In this document: positions 1 to 5,221 of the stretch, piece by piece | Layout of the letters: every line of letters starts with the position of its first letter | How positions within the stretch are numbered: position 1 is the stretch's first letter | Source: JBJYKD01 sp049310025 | GTDB lineage: Bacteria; Bacillota; Thermosediminibacteria; Thermosediminibacterales; Tepidanaerobacteraceae | Assembly: GCF_049310025.1 (NCBI RefSeq) | Contig: NZ_JBJYKD010000056.1 | Coordinates: 1-7,567 of the forward strand | Length of the DNA: 7,567 nucleotides | Direction: 5' to 3' | Notes under the pieces: model-generated | Told to the model about the DNA's origin: nothing | Seen by the model: only the letters and a program-made list of their open reading frames with translations | Databases searched by the model: none | Position numbers and translations under genes: made by a program

Positions 1-1
1 G

Positions 2-27
2 TGGTGAAAACCGCGCACCATTTTTTT
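2..27 (+). terminator. Probable intrinsic terminator of a gene lying upstream of the window
   Basis: A short inverted repeat, TGGTG at 2-6 and CACCA at 16-20, encloses a 9-nt loop and is followed directly by seven T residues (21-27). This is the shape of a rho-independent terminator. The stem is only 5 bp as seen here and may extend upstream of the window edge, so the call is tentative. It would separate the first secreted-protein gene from whatever precedes it. Confidence 0.4.
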
Positions 28-41
28 CATTACTATTTGTG

Positions 42-60
42 CCGCCAGCGGTAGCGGCGG
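42..60 (+). promoter_or_regulatory. GC-rich hairpin in the leader of the first secreted-protein gene
   Basis: CCGCC at 42-46 pairs with GGCGG at 56-60 around a 9-nt loop. The hairpin stands out as a GC island in very AT-rich DNA and ends four bases before the GGAGGG ribosome binding site (64-69) of the next gene. It could modulate translation start or mRNA stability, or it could be the remnant of a repeat end. The sequence does not decide between these. Confidence 0.3.
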
Positions 61-74
61 AATGGAGGGTTAAA

Positions 75-1052
75 ATGTTTAATAAAAATCAAATTATAAG
101 TTATAGTTTAGTTATAGTCTTTGTTGCTATCTCATTTTTAGGACATCCTTTTGTTTTGGCAAAAGAGTCTGCAAAAGAAGTAATTAAAAATGAACTAAAA
201 ATAAAATTGGAAGAAAGTAAAAAACATTTAGAAGACCCTGCAGAACTCATAGATGTGACTTTTGTAGATATAGAAAATGGTTATTCTTATAACGAAAAAG
301 AAGGTTTAAAAAAGATTGACATTTACAAAGTTAAAAATGGAAAGGTTACATTTAAAGATGGTTCAGTAATTCCCGTTAATAATGATTGTGGACAATTTTT
401 TACAATGACTTCTAACAATAGTGAATTAAAAAACAGTTCTCAATCCACTTATAGTGAATTCAGAAGAGTAAGATCTTATTCAGGCTATAGAAAAACAGAA
501 GGCTATATAACATTACCTTCGAGTTCTGATATTTCAGGGGTAAATGCATCGGGTGAAGCAGCTTATAATTATATGGGTATAGGCGGAACCATTAATGTAG
601 AGCAAGGATTAGTAATGGGGGGACTTTATGGTGGTGTGTGGAGAGTGTATCATAATATAAGCGGAAATTGGGTGGATGATAAATGGCCGACTAACGGGAT
701 ACCTGCTGGCACAAAGGTTTTTTTAAGAGAATATGTTCCTCAAGATAATCAGATTGCTTTATACATAAGTTATAGCGGAGGTAGTAAAACATTTATTTAT
801 ACAGCACAAGGGGCAAAATATGATGGAACTAACCAGGATATGCGTAGAGTTACCAGCTTGTTACTTAATGGTAATGGATATTCCAAAAAAAATATCTGGT
901 CTAATGTTTATATAGCAAATAAAAGCGAAATGCATTTATGGGGTACAGCAGATACAAAAGTAGGTAAGGATTATACAGAAAAAACAACTTATGTAACAAC
1001 TACAAATGTTGACCCTTATTATAACGAAACCATAAATATAGATTGTCCGTAA
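75..1052 (+). CDS. Secreted YrpD-like beta-rich protein, paralogue 1
   Basis: The start is the ATG at 75, five nt after GGAGGG; an in-frame ATG at 39 has no ribosome binding site. The 325-aa product opens with a clear Sec signal peptide: Lys near the N-terminus, a hydrophobic core over about residues 8-25, and probable cleavage after VLA at about residue 29. It has no other membrane segment, so it should be released or wall-associated. Residues 30-110 are Lys/Glu-rich. From about residue 128 (RRVRSYSGY) to 275 it aligns with the product of 5435-6466: shared RR-V/I-R/K-S..GY, Y.Y.G.GGT..VE.GL, a Y-V-P-x-D block, and a D-x-R-x-x-x-x-T motif followed by a W..N.. segment. From memory that domain resembles B. 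subtilis YrpD, whose function is unknown. No catalytic motif is recognised. It probably forms an operon with the CAO_N gene that follows. Confidence 0.85.
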   Translation: MFNKNQIISYSLVIVFVAISFLGHPFVLAKESAKEVIKNELKIKLEESKKHLEDPAELIDVTFVDIENGYSYNEKEGLKKIDIYKVKNGKVTFKDGSVIPVNNDCGQFFTMTSNNSELKNSSQSTYSEFRRVRSYSGYRKTEGYITLPSSSDISGVNASGEAAYNYMGIGGTINVEQGLVMGGLYGGVWRVYHNISGNWVDDKWPTNGIPAGTKVFLREYVPQDNQIALYISYSGGSKTFIYTAQGAKYDGTNQDMRRVTSLLLNGNGYSKKNIWSNVYIANKSEMHLWGTADTKVGKDYTEKTTYVTTTNVDPYYNETINIDCP

Positions 1053-1223
1053 AAATTAATAATATCGGTTGAAAAGTAGCATTAGATTATCTTGTTAGGA
1101 TAAATCACGTCTTGTGAGCGAGTAAAGGAGCCTTAAAATACTGCGATAAGTGTCCTAAAGAAGAGTTCTAAAAGAGATTACTTTGCGGAAAATACAGAGT
1201 TGATTAAATGGGGGAAATGAATA
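1053..1223 (+). other. Intergenic stretch inside the first secreted pair
   Basis: These 171 nt separate the two secreted-protein genes. I see no convincing terminator hairpin with a T-tract and no ORF with a good ribosome binding site, apart from the GGGGGAAATGA that serves the next gene (1210-1220). Co-transcription of the pair is plausible, but an internal promoter cannot be excluded. Confidence 0.4.
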
Positions 1224-2177
1224 ATGATTAATAAGAACTTAAAAATATTTATATTCTTAGTTTTATTGGTTATTTTCATGTTCAGTGCTTCCGAATTATC
1301 TTTTGCCGGCAACTCTCCTAAAATAATCTTTAACAGTGAAGAAACTAATATCAAAACTTTTTTATTACATGGAAAGTGCATGGTTCCTGTAAAAGAAATA
1401 TCTACATTAGTTAACGCCAAAGTTTCCTGGAATTCAAAAACAAAAGAAATTACTATTTGCTCGCCAGTTCATACATTTCAAGGTAAAGTTAACTCATCTT
1501 TCTATTTAATAGATGGCAATAAAAAACAATTAACTTCCAGGTTAATTCTAAAAAACGGAGTAACATATATTCATGTGAGGCTATTGCCGGAAATTTTCAA
1601 TATTTCAATTATATGGGACAAAAACAATAATGCGGTTATTTTAAATACGGAAAATAATACTATTAAACAGCTAACAACAGGACAATATTATGTACGTTAT
1701 TCTTCAAATATGTTAGAAGTATCAACTTCAAAAGGAATAATATGGAGAAAAGAATTTAAAAGTGATAAAGGAGAAATTTCTTTTGTAACAGTTCATGACA
1801 CATGCATTTATGTAGCCGGCAGTCAATTTTATGGATGCTTGGATTTGACTGATGGTAAGACTAATTACCTTATAGATGCGGATAAGTATATGACGGCGCG
1901 CTTACCGCCTTATGTTTTAGACGACAAGCTTATTATAGCATGGTATACCGGTGAACTCAGTTTGCCCGGAAAACTTGTTTGCTATAATTCAGAAACTGGA
2001 GAAAAAATATGGGAAAAGGAAAATATTTATTGTAACTCTATCTCAATCGATAAAATAGATTCAAAAAAATACTTAGTTATTGACGGTGATGATAACTTGT
2101 TTGACGGTATAAAACATATATATTTTATCGATCCTGATACAGGCACTATTATATCGGATAAAAAAGAAGAACAGTAA
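1224..2177 (+). CDS. Secreted protein with CAO_N-type stalk domain and PQQ-like beta-propeller repeats
   Basis: The ATG at 1224 follows a G-rich ribosome binding site (GGGGG at 1210-1214) at suitable spacing. The 317-aa product begins with a signal peptide: K-rich start, a long hydrophobic run over about residues 8-22, and cleavage near SFA at about residue 28. Residues about 33-145 have the pattern of the copper amine oxidase N-terminal domain (Pfam Cu_amine_oxidN1), a stalk module common in Firmicutes surface proteins and not itself an oxidase. Visible hallmarks are MVPVKEISTLVNAKVSWN, a second half with TYIHVRLLPEIFNISIIWD, and a closing strand AVILN. Residues about 160-310 carry four short beta-propeller-like units of the PQQ/PQL type: STSKGIIWRKEF, GCLDLTDGKTNYL, LVCYNSETGEKIW and YFIDPDTGTII. 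Four units are fewer than a full propeller, so the fold may be partial. It pairs with the YrpD-like gene upstream, matching the pair at 5435-7351. Confidence 0.85.
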   Translation: MINKNLKIFIFLVLLVIFMFSASELSFAGNSPKIIFNSEETNIKTFLLHGKCMVPVKEISTLVNAKVSWNSKTKEITICSPVHTFQGKVNSSFYLIDGNKKQLTSRLILKNGVTYIHVRLLPEIFNISIIWDKNNNAVILNTENNTIKQLTTGQYYVRYSSNMLEVSTSKGIIWRKEFKSDKGEISFVTVHDTCIYVAGSQFYGCLDLTDGKTNYLIDADKYMTARLPPYVLDDKLIIAWYTGELSLPGKLVCYNSETGEKIWEKENIYCNSISIDKIDSKKYLVIDGDDNLFDGIKHIYFIDPDTGTIISDKKEEQ

Positions 2178-2354
2178 CGAAAAAATTTATTTATTTAACA
2201 AACATTTTTTCCACATAATATAGGTGTAAAAATCAGGGTAAAGATACACATTCGAAATTACCGAAACAAAAAAGAAGAATTTACAAAAAATATTATTTGT
2301 AAGGAAATTGTATTTGAGATTGCGTAATTACTCCAAGGGATTTGCGCAGACCAT
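2178..2354. other. Convergent intergenic region without a clear terminator
   Basis: The plus-strand secreted pair and the minus-strand sigma/holin operon converge here. An A6...T6 imperfect inverted repeat at about 2180-2212 could act as a weak bidirectional terminator, but it has no GC stem. Nothing else is recognised. Confidence 0.3.
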
Positions 2355-2684
2355 CTAGCCGCAGCCAGGCCGTCTGGTTTCCCGGGATATATCCTTTTCT
2401 CTTGGGAAGTTGAACATGCTGTCGCTTAATATGTGCCAGCTCCCCATGGCCGACGTGGTCACCAGCAGGCCGTTGAGAAAAATAAGCGGAATGTTTATGA
2501 TGCTGAACTCATGCCGGGCAATGCTGGTAATCATTACAATTGATTGTGCAACGAGAAATACAAGCCATCGGGTCCGGATCAGCTTGAAGCATCCGGATTC
2601 TTTAAGAAATTCCACCACCATCACGGTGGCGGTAACGGCGCCGGTTAAGGTACCGAGAGAGGAGTAAGTGAACTGGTCCTGCAC
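2355..2684 (-). CDS. Small holin-like membrane protein with three predicted TM helices
   Basis: The start is the GTG at 2684, preceded on the minus strand by GAGGTGA at good spacing. The 109-aa product has three hydrophobic stretches: about residues 9-26 (LGTLTGAVTATVMVVEFL), 40-55 (WLVFLVAQSIVMITSI) and 62-80 (IINIPLIFLNGLLVTTSAMG). The linkers are short and charged, and the tail is polar and Arg/Glu-rich (KDISRETRRPGCG). Size and topology match phage holin-like proteins, and the helix-hinge pattern (AVTATVMVVEFLKES, then LNGLLVT.AMG) resembles a family of uncharacterised 90-110-aa phage-type proteins. It sits 51 nt behind a small sigma-factor gene, recalling the sigma factor plus holin pairs UviA/UviB and TcdR/TcdE, where the holin releases a protein. 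Holin function is an inference from topology and neighbourhood, and no endolysin gene is present in the window. Confidence 0.65.
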   Translation of the reverse strand: MQDQFTYSSLGTLTGAVTATVMVVEFLKESGCFKLIRTRWLVFLVAQSIVMITSIARHEFSIINIPLIFLNGLLVTTSAMGSWHILSDSMFNFPREKDISRETRRPGCG

Positions 2685-2735
2685 GGGATTTCACCTCACT
2701 TTTAAACGGATTAATTCAGCCGCCGGGTCTGTATA

Positions 2736-3173
2736 TTAAGATAAATCAAATTGAGATAAATGTTTTTTCAGCTTTTTCAGAGCCCTATTCTTTATCACGC
2801 TAACTGCCGGCTGGGATATTCCCAAATTTTCGGCAACCTCCTTTTCCGTCAAATCTTCAAACACCGTAGCTTTTATTACCTTTTGCTGGCGCGGCGTCAG
2901 GAGCGACAGAATTTCCAGAATAAAAATCCGGTCTTCGGCTTCGGCCAGCGTATCGGTTTTATCCGCAATCGTATCGATTAGTTCCACTATCTCATTTCCG
3001 GCATCATCGTTAATCTTTTGATTTAAAATAAACAATTCGTGCTCCCGCAGATGTTTTTGTTTTCTGACCAGGCGGTTCGCCTCATGACGCAATCCGGTCA
3101 AAAGCCATGCCGTAATCCTGATTTCCTCGAGATCAGGCTCAATGACATCCTGGATGTGAGCCCATGTTTTCAC
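2736..3173 (-). CDS. Small sigma-70-family protein with a region-4 domain; candidate SigO-like half of a split sigma factor
   Basis: The only usable in-frame start is the GTG at 3173, since an in-frame TAG lies upstream. GAGGGGG just before it provides a tight ribosome binding site. The 145-aa product ends in a textbook sigma region 4 (about residues 85-140): EILSLLTPRQQKVIKATVF, then the helix-turn-helix LTEKEVAENLGISQPAVSVIKNRALKKLKK, which would contact a -35 element. The N-terminal 80 residues are charged and helical (AWLLTGLRHEANRLVRKQ) and lack a recognisable region 2, and an ECF sigma is normally longer (about 170-200 aa). The missing core-binding part may come from the product of 3250-3513 just upstream, as in the two-subunit B. 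subtilis SigO-RsoA. The alternative is a phage-type late-gene activator of the ArpU/RinA kind, which also carries a region-4-like helix-turn-helix. Confidence 0.8.
   Translation of the reverse strand: MKTWAHIQDVIEPDLEEIRITAWLLTGLRHEANRLVRKQKHLREHELFILNQKINDDAGNEIVELIDTIADKTDTLAEAEDRIFILEILSLLTPRQQKVIKATVFEDLTEKEVAENLGISQPAVSVIKNRALKKLKKHLSQFDLS
3139..3165 (-). other. Possible 8-codon ORF overlapping the start of the sigma gene
   Basis: On the minus strand, GGAGGTGA is followed four nt later by an ATG (3165-3163) that opens an 8-codon ORF in a different frame from the sigma gene. Ribosome binding site and spacing are better for this ATG than for the GTG at 3173 that starts the sigma protein. 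The overlap could lower or couple translation of the sigma factor, or be chance. Confidence 0.2.
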
Positions 3174-3249
3174 CTCCCCCTCTTTGTTTACCGGGCAAGT
3201 CCTCTATATATAAAAGAGTTAATAAGGGTCGATTTTTATAACCTCCCTG

Positions 3250-3513
3250 TCAGTTTTTTTTAAAAAATTTTTTACCCCCATTATTCCTGATATACCGGCT
3301 TAGTTCGTCTCTTCCCCAGGTCGTGTTTGGCCTGTAGTTTTTTATAGCGTTCAATATCCATTCCGTCAGGTCCGCTCCCGCGTCTTCATCCCCCAGGCGG
3401 CGTGTGTATTTTTTTACAATAGCCTTAAACCGGTCAACCACCTGGTGGGCGGCCTCCTCGTCGCCGTTTTTCGCCCTGCGTATCAAATCCTTCAGTTTTG
3501 GTCTGTTATGCAA
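3250..3513 (-). CDS. Short HTH_16/sigma-region-2-like protein; candidate RsoA-like partner of the downstream sigma
   Basis: I place the start at the TTG at 3513 because AAAAGGGGGG lies about six nt before it; another in-frame TTG at 3534 has no ribosome binding site. The resulting 87-aa product has the pattern of the HTH_16 family (PF12645), first described in conjugative transposons: LKDLIRRAKNGDEEAAHQVV, then DRFKAIVKKYTRRLGDEDAGADL and TEWILNAI. This is also the helix pattern that begins sigma region 2 in small sigma factors. The C-terminus is very basic (GGKKFFKKN) and encoded by long A and T runs that would be prone to slippage. The gene is 76 nt ahead of the region-4 sigma gene on the same strand, the order expected of a split sigma pair. 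It could instead be a stand-alone DNA-binding regulator. Confidence 0.7.
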   Translation of the reverse strand: MHNRPKLKDLIRRAKNGDEEAAHQVVDRFKAIVKKYTRRLGDEDAGADLTEWILNAIKNYRPNTTWGRDELSRYIRNNGGKKFFKKN

Positions 3514-3600
3514 CCTAAAGCCCCCCTTTTCCAATGAAAATGGTTCACAAAAAACCCGTTCTAAGGCTCCGGCGCGTTTTTATATCGTTTGGTGAAGTGA

Positions 3601-3632
3601 CAAAAAAACCCGCTCTCGAAAGAAAGCAGGCT
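3601..3632 (-). terminator. Strong intrinsic terminator of a decayed gene
   Basis: Read on the minus strand, CCTGCTTTC and GAGAGCGGG pair over nine positions (including G-U pairs) around a TTTC loop and are followed by seven T residues. It lies directly after the TAA stop of the remnant ORF at 3632-3775 and upstream of the sigma/holin operon. That operon therefore probably has its own promoter between about 3535 and 3600. Confidence 0.8.
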
Positions 3633-3775
3633 TATCCATCAGATTCAGCGGCAGCCAGGCTGTCATAGCGCAACAGCGCCTTAGACCCTATGGTTTTGCG
3701 CCCCCACCTTTCGATGAGTTTGCCGTTATCACCGAGTTTTTTCTTTTTCCACTGTTTATTTATTCCACATATTAC
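3632..3775 (-). pseudogene. 3' remnant of an unrecognised minus-strand gene
   Basis: An open frame of 47 codons ends at TAA 3634-3632 immediately before a strong terminator, which suggests the true end of a gene. There is no start codon with a ribosome binding site: upstream, the frame meets a TAA and then the iteron array at 3791-3836. The visible product is Lys-rich and then LIERWGRKTIGSKALLRYDS, ending AAAESDG. I do not recognise the family. The frame begins with a stretch (QEI, a stop, then VICGI) that aligns with WQEIQKLWRI after the other iteron arrays, so the gene end appears fused to repeat DNA. The best reading is truncation by, or recombination with, a mobile element. Confidence 0.45.
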
Positions 3776-3836
3776 TTAAATTTCCTGCTTACCCGGTCCA
3801 ACTGGCGCTTTTCAGGGGCTAACCGGCGGAATTTCG
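3755..3836 (-). repeat. 21-bp iteron array, copy A (inverted), with conserved flank
   Basis: On the minus strand, CCGCCGGTTAGCCCCTGAAA and GCGCCAGTTGGACCGG lie 21 bp apart. They match the two GGAC-proximal units of the arrays at 5291 and 7365. The following 35 bases (about GCAGGAAAT...TGTGGA) also match the flank of those copies. This array is diverged and faces the array at 3861-3915 head to head. Such 21-bp phased repeats are typical of transposase-binding ends (IS21-like or Tn7-like); the family assignment is inference. Confidence 0.6.
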
Positions 3837-3860
3837 GTTATAAACGGCCAAAAAACCGCT

Positions 3861-3915
3861 ACGCCGTTCATACCCAAAAAACCGCCAGTTGTACCGGAAA
3901 ATCCGCCAGTTGTTC
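3861..3915 (+). repeat. 21-bp iteron array, copy B
   Basis: Three units begin at 3861, 3882 and 3903, exactly 21 bp apart: ACGCCGTTCATACCC, CCGCCAGTTGTACCGG and CCGCCAGTTGTTC. This is the same architecture as the arrays at 5291 and 7365, with several substitutions. It is inverted relative to array A, so 3791-3915 forms an end-to-end structure of about 125 bp, like a minimal transposon derivative. The match to the other copies continues without a gap into the ORF that starts at 3918 (EEIQKRR here, QEIQKLWR and KEIRKLRR elsewhere). Confidence 0.7.
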
Positions 3916-3917
3916 TT

Positions 3918-4113
3918 ATGGGGGAGGAAATTCAAAAAAGAAGACGTCAAAGAAATTACACAAAAAGCCATACAAATTTAGAAACCCTTGACAGATTATG
4001 GGAGGAATTTAGAATGCTAAATGTGTTCAAGTATGCCGAAGAAAGAGGGAAACAGGAAGGCTTTCTTGAAGCATTAAATAAACACAGCCGCGCAAAAAAC
4101 TCGGCTTTTTTTA
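3918..4113 (+). pseudogene. ORF fragment of unknown function, interrupted by the group II intron
   Basis: An ATG at 3918 opens a frame with no clear ribosome binding site. The visible product is very basic at first (GEEIQKRRRQRNYTKSHTN), then amphipathic and helical (LETLDRLWEEFRMLNVFKYAEERGKQEGFLEALN), and enters the intron after about 65 codons. I do not recognise it; position and repeats suggest a mobile-element-associated protein. The same frame is open upstream through the iterons, which read as a PPVxPEx-type heptad. If the intron is removed at 4114-5221 the frame continues open to a TAA at 5428-5430, for 134 aa in all. That may be coincidence. Status as a working gene is doubtful. Confidence 0.4.
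4085..4112 (+). terminator. Terminator-like hairpin at the intron insertion point
   Basis: AGCCG (4086-4090) and CGGCT (4101-4105) can pair around an A-rich loop and are followed by a run of seven T residues ending at 4112. The group II intron begins two bases later. Several bacterial group II introns, class C in particular, insert just past intrinsic terminators. The loop is long (about 10 nt), so termination may be weak. Confidence 0.5.
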
Positions 4114-4520
4114 GTGTGCCGCGTGCCCAGCAAAGCCGCAATTTGCTTGCCGGTGAAAGTCCGGTACCGGTAGCCGCCAAGGGGCCGGTTAGCTTCAGGG
4201 CTGGTTGTGTCAGAAATGATACGGTCAAAGCGCCCTGAATATGCAAGACTTCAGACCGTAACATAAAGTGAACTCTGCAGCGCTGTTAGAAAACCCATAT
4301 GGGAGAACAGAGGATGGCGAGCCTCTGGCGTATGGGCGAAGCCCATGGAATGTGTGAAGAACTTGGATGCAACACAGAGGAATCCTCCGGCGTAGGGGAG
4401 ACGGTATGAAGTTACAGTAGATTGCGGAACTGGGGAGGCCCTACCCTGCACGGGAAACCGTAAAGAGAAAGCATATAAGCCAAAAGGGTGAAGTTGCTAT
4501 TCTGTAGGGAGGGAGTCTGA

Positions 4521-5119
4521 GGGGGAAGCAGAACCAGAAGATTTCATGCACTATACGACAAGCTTTGGAGAAAAGACATACTATGGAAAGCGTGGTTCAA
4601 CGTAAAAGAGAATGCCGGAAGTGCCGGTATCGATGGCCAAACCATTGCCAAGATAGAAGAAATAGGAGTAGAAACAGTACTAAACGAAATAGCCGAAAAC
4701 CTAGACAACATAAATCACGATAAACTTATGAAACTGGTCGAGATGGCTGAAAGCAGGCATCATGATAGGAGGAGAATTCAAAGAAAGTGAACTTGGGAGT
4801 CCCAATGAAAAGACAAGGATAGTATCAATGTGGGAGGGCAAGAATGGCTTCGATTTCCTTGGGTACCATAACAGGATGGTAAAATGTAAAAGACTGGATG
4901 GCCGGGAATATTATTATCCAGACACTTAACAGGAAAATCACCGGATGGCGTAACTATTACCACCGCTCAAGATGGGATAAACTATGGCAATTAGACAAAT
5001 ACATCCATACTAAACTTGCTGTATGGTATAACGAAAAGAGGCACCGCAGGAAAAGAAGAGATTTCCTGAAACTATGTGCACTTTTCAAAAACATGGGACT
5101 AAAACTTCTATCTGCATAG
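4521..5119 (+). pseudogene. ltrA-like: Group II intron reverse transcriptase/maturase, internally deleted and frameshifted
   Basis: Three frames carry pieces of one protein. Segment 1 (4521-4790) reads TRRFHALYDKLWRKDILW, then NAGSAGIDGQT (RT-0/1), EIAENL fused directly to DNINHDKLMKLVEM, and a frameshift to a TGA. Segment 2 (frame of 4747-4929) resumes with LKAGIMIGGEFKESELGSP fused to NEKTRIVSMWEG, then FDFLGYHNR. Segment 3 (about 4898-5119) gives LNRKITGWRNYYHRSRWDKL, then YIHTKLAVWYNEKRHRRK and a normal C-terminal end (maturase domain X). Missing between the joins are the fingers/palm core, including the catalytic YADD box, the PQGG..SPLLANI motif and much of the thumb. I count four deletion joins, two of them frameshifting. 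An intact protein would be about 420 aa. No start codon with a ribosome binding site remains. The protein is certainly inactive. Confidence 0.9.
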
Positions 5120-5149
5120 TTCGAATGCTGAAGGAAGAAGAATATTGGA

Positions 5150-5182
5150 AAGCCGTATGAGGGAGAACCTCACGTACGGTTT
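5150..5182 (+). ncRNA. Group II intron domain V
   Basis: The 33-nt hairpin AAGCCGTATGAGG...CCTCACGTACGGTTT pairs through an 8-bp lower stem, a two-base CG bulge at 5173-5174 and a 5-bp upper stem with a short purine loop. The AGC catalytic triad (5151-5153) is intact. This is the signature catalytic domain of group II ribozymes, with no disabling change visible. Confidence 0.92.
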
Positions 5183-5221
5183 GATGAGGAGGGGCTGGGA
5201 GCTCCAGCCCTTCACTCTAAC
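5183..5221 (+). ncRNA. Group II intron domain VI with bulged branch-point adenosine
   Basis: GGGGCTGG and CCAGCCCT form the upper stem around GAGCT, and GAG-GA pairs with TC-CTC below it. This leaves A5214 unpaired on the 3' strand, seven nt before the predicted 3' splice site at 5221. The geometry is that of a functional lariat branch point and fixes the intron's 3' end. Confidence 0.85.

Larger units (their letters stand above)
4114..5221 (+). mobile_element. Group II intron, about 1.1 kb, ribozyme ends preserved, internal ORF decayed
   Basis: The 5' end matches the group II consensus GUGYG (GTGTGCC at 4114). About 400 nt of structured, non-coding domain I-III sequence follows, with many short complementary stems (for example GCCGGTGAAAGTCCGGTACC). 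The relic of a reverse transcriptase/maturase lies at 4521-5119. Domain V is at 5150-5182 and domain VI at 5183-5221. The 3' end is placed at AC 5220-5221, seven nt after a bulged A in domain VI, the usual branch-point distance. An intact intron of this kind is about 1.8-2.0 kb or more, so roughly 0.7-0.9 kb has been lost, all apparently from domain IV. Splicing would now need maturase from another copy in the genome. Confidence 0.9.

Noticed and set aside
75..1052. Copper or amine-oxidase function for the secreted proteins
   Set aside because: The CAO_N domain is a stalk module found in many unrelated surface proteins. No catalytic amine-oxidase domain is present in the window.
1053..1223. 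Riboswitch or small RNA in the gap of the first pair
   Set aside because: No known conserved core, no clear pairing and no terminator could be seen.
1178..1420. Minus-strand ORF over the start of the CAO_N gene
   Set aside because: It is a shadow of the real plus-strand signal-peptide gene, with no ribosome binding site and no domain.
2410..2667. Plus-strand ORF of 85 codons over the holin-like gene
   Set aside because: It has no ribosome binding site or recognisable domain, and it lies antisense to a frame with clear TM helices and a good start.
3535..3600. Sigma-A-type promoter for the sigma/holin operon (TTGTCA with TATAAA on the minus strand near 3579-3597)
   Set aside because: The two boxes are only about 13 nt apart, too short for a standard promoter, and part of the first overlaps the terminator T-tract. 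The real promoter is probably in this stretch but not identified.
3791..3915. CRISPR array, suggested by short regularly spaced repeats
   Set aside because: The period is 21 bp with only two or three units and nearly no spacer. Spacing and sequence fit protein-binding iterons, not 25-37-bp repeats with unique spacers.
3956..4264. Minus-strand ORF over the intron's 5' part
   Set aside because: It runs across the intron boundary and structured ribozyme sequence; no ribosome binding site or family.
4251..4451. Minus-strand ORF inside the intron
   Set aside because: It lies within domain I-type RNA structure; codons follow RNA stems, not a protein pattern.
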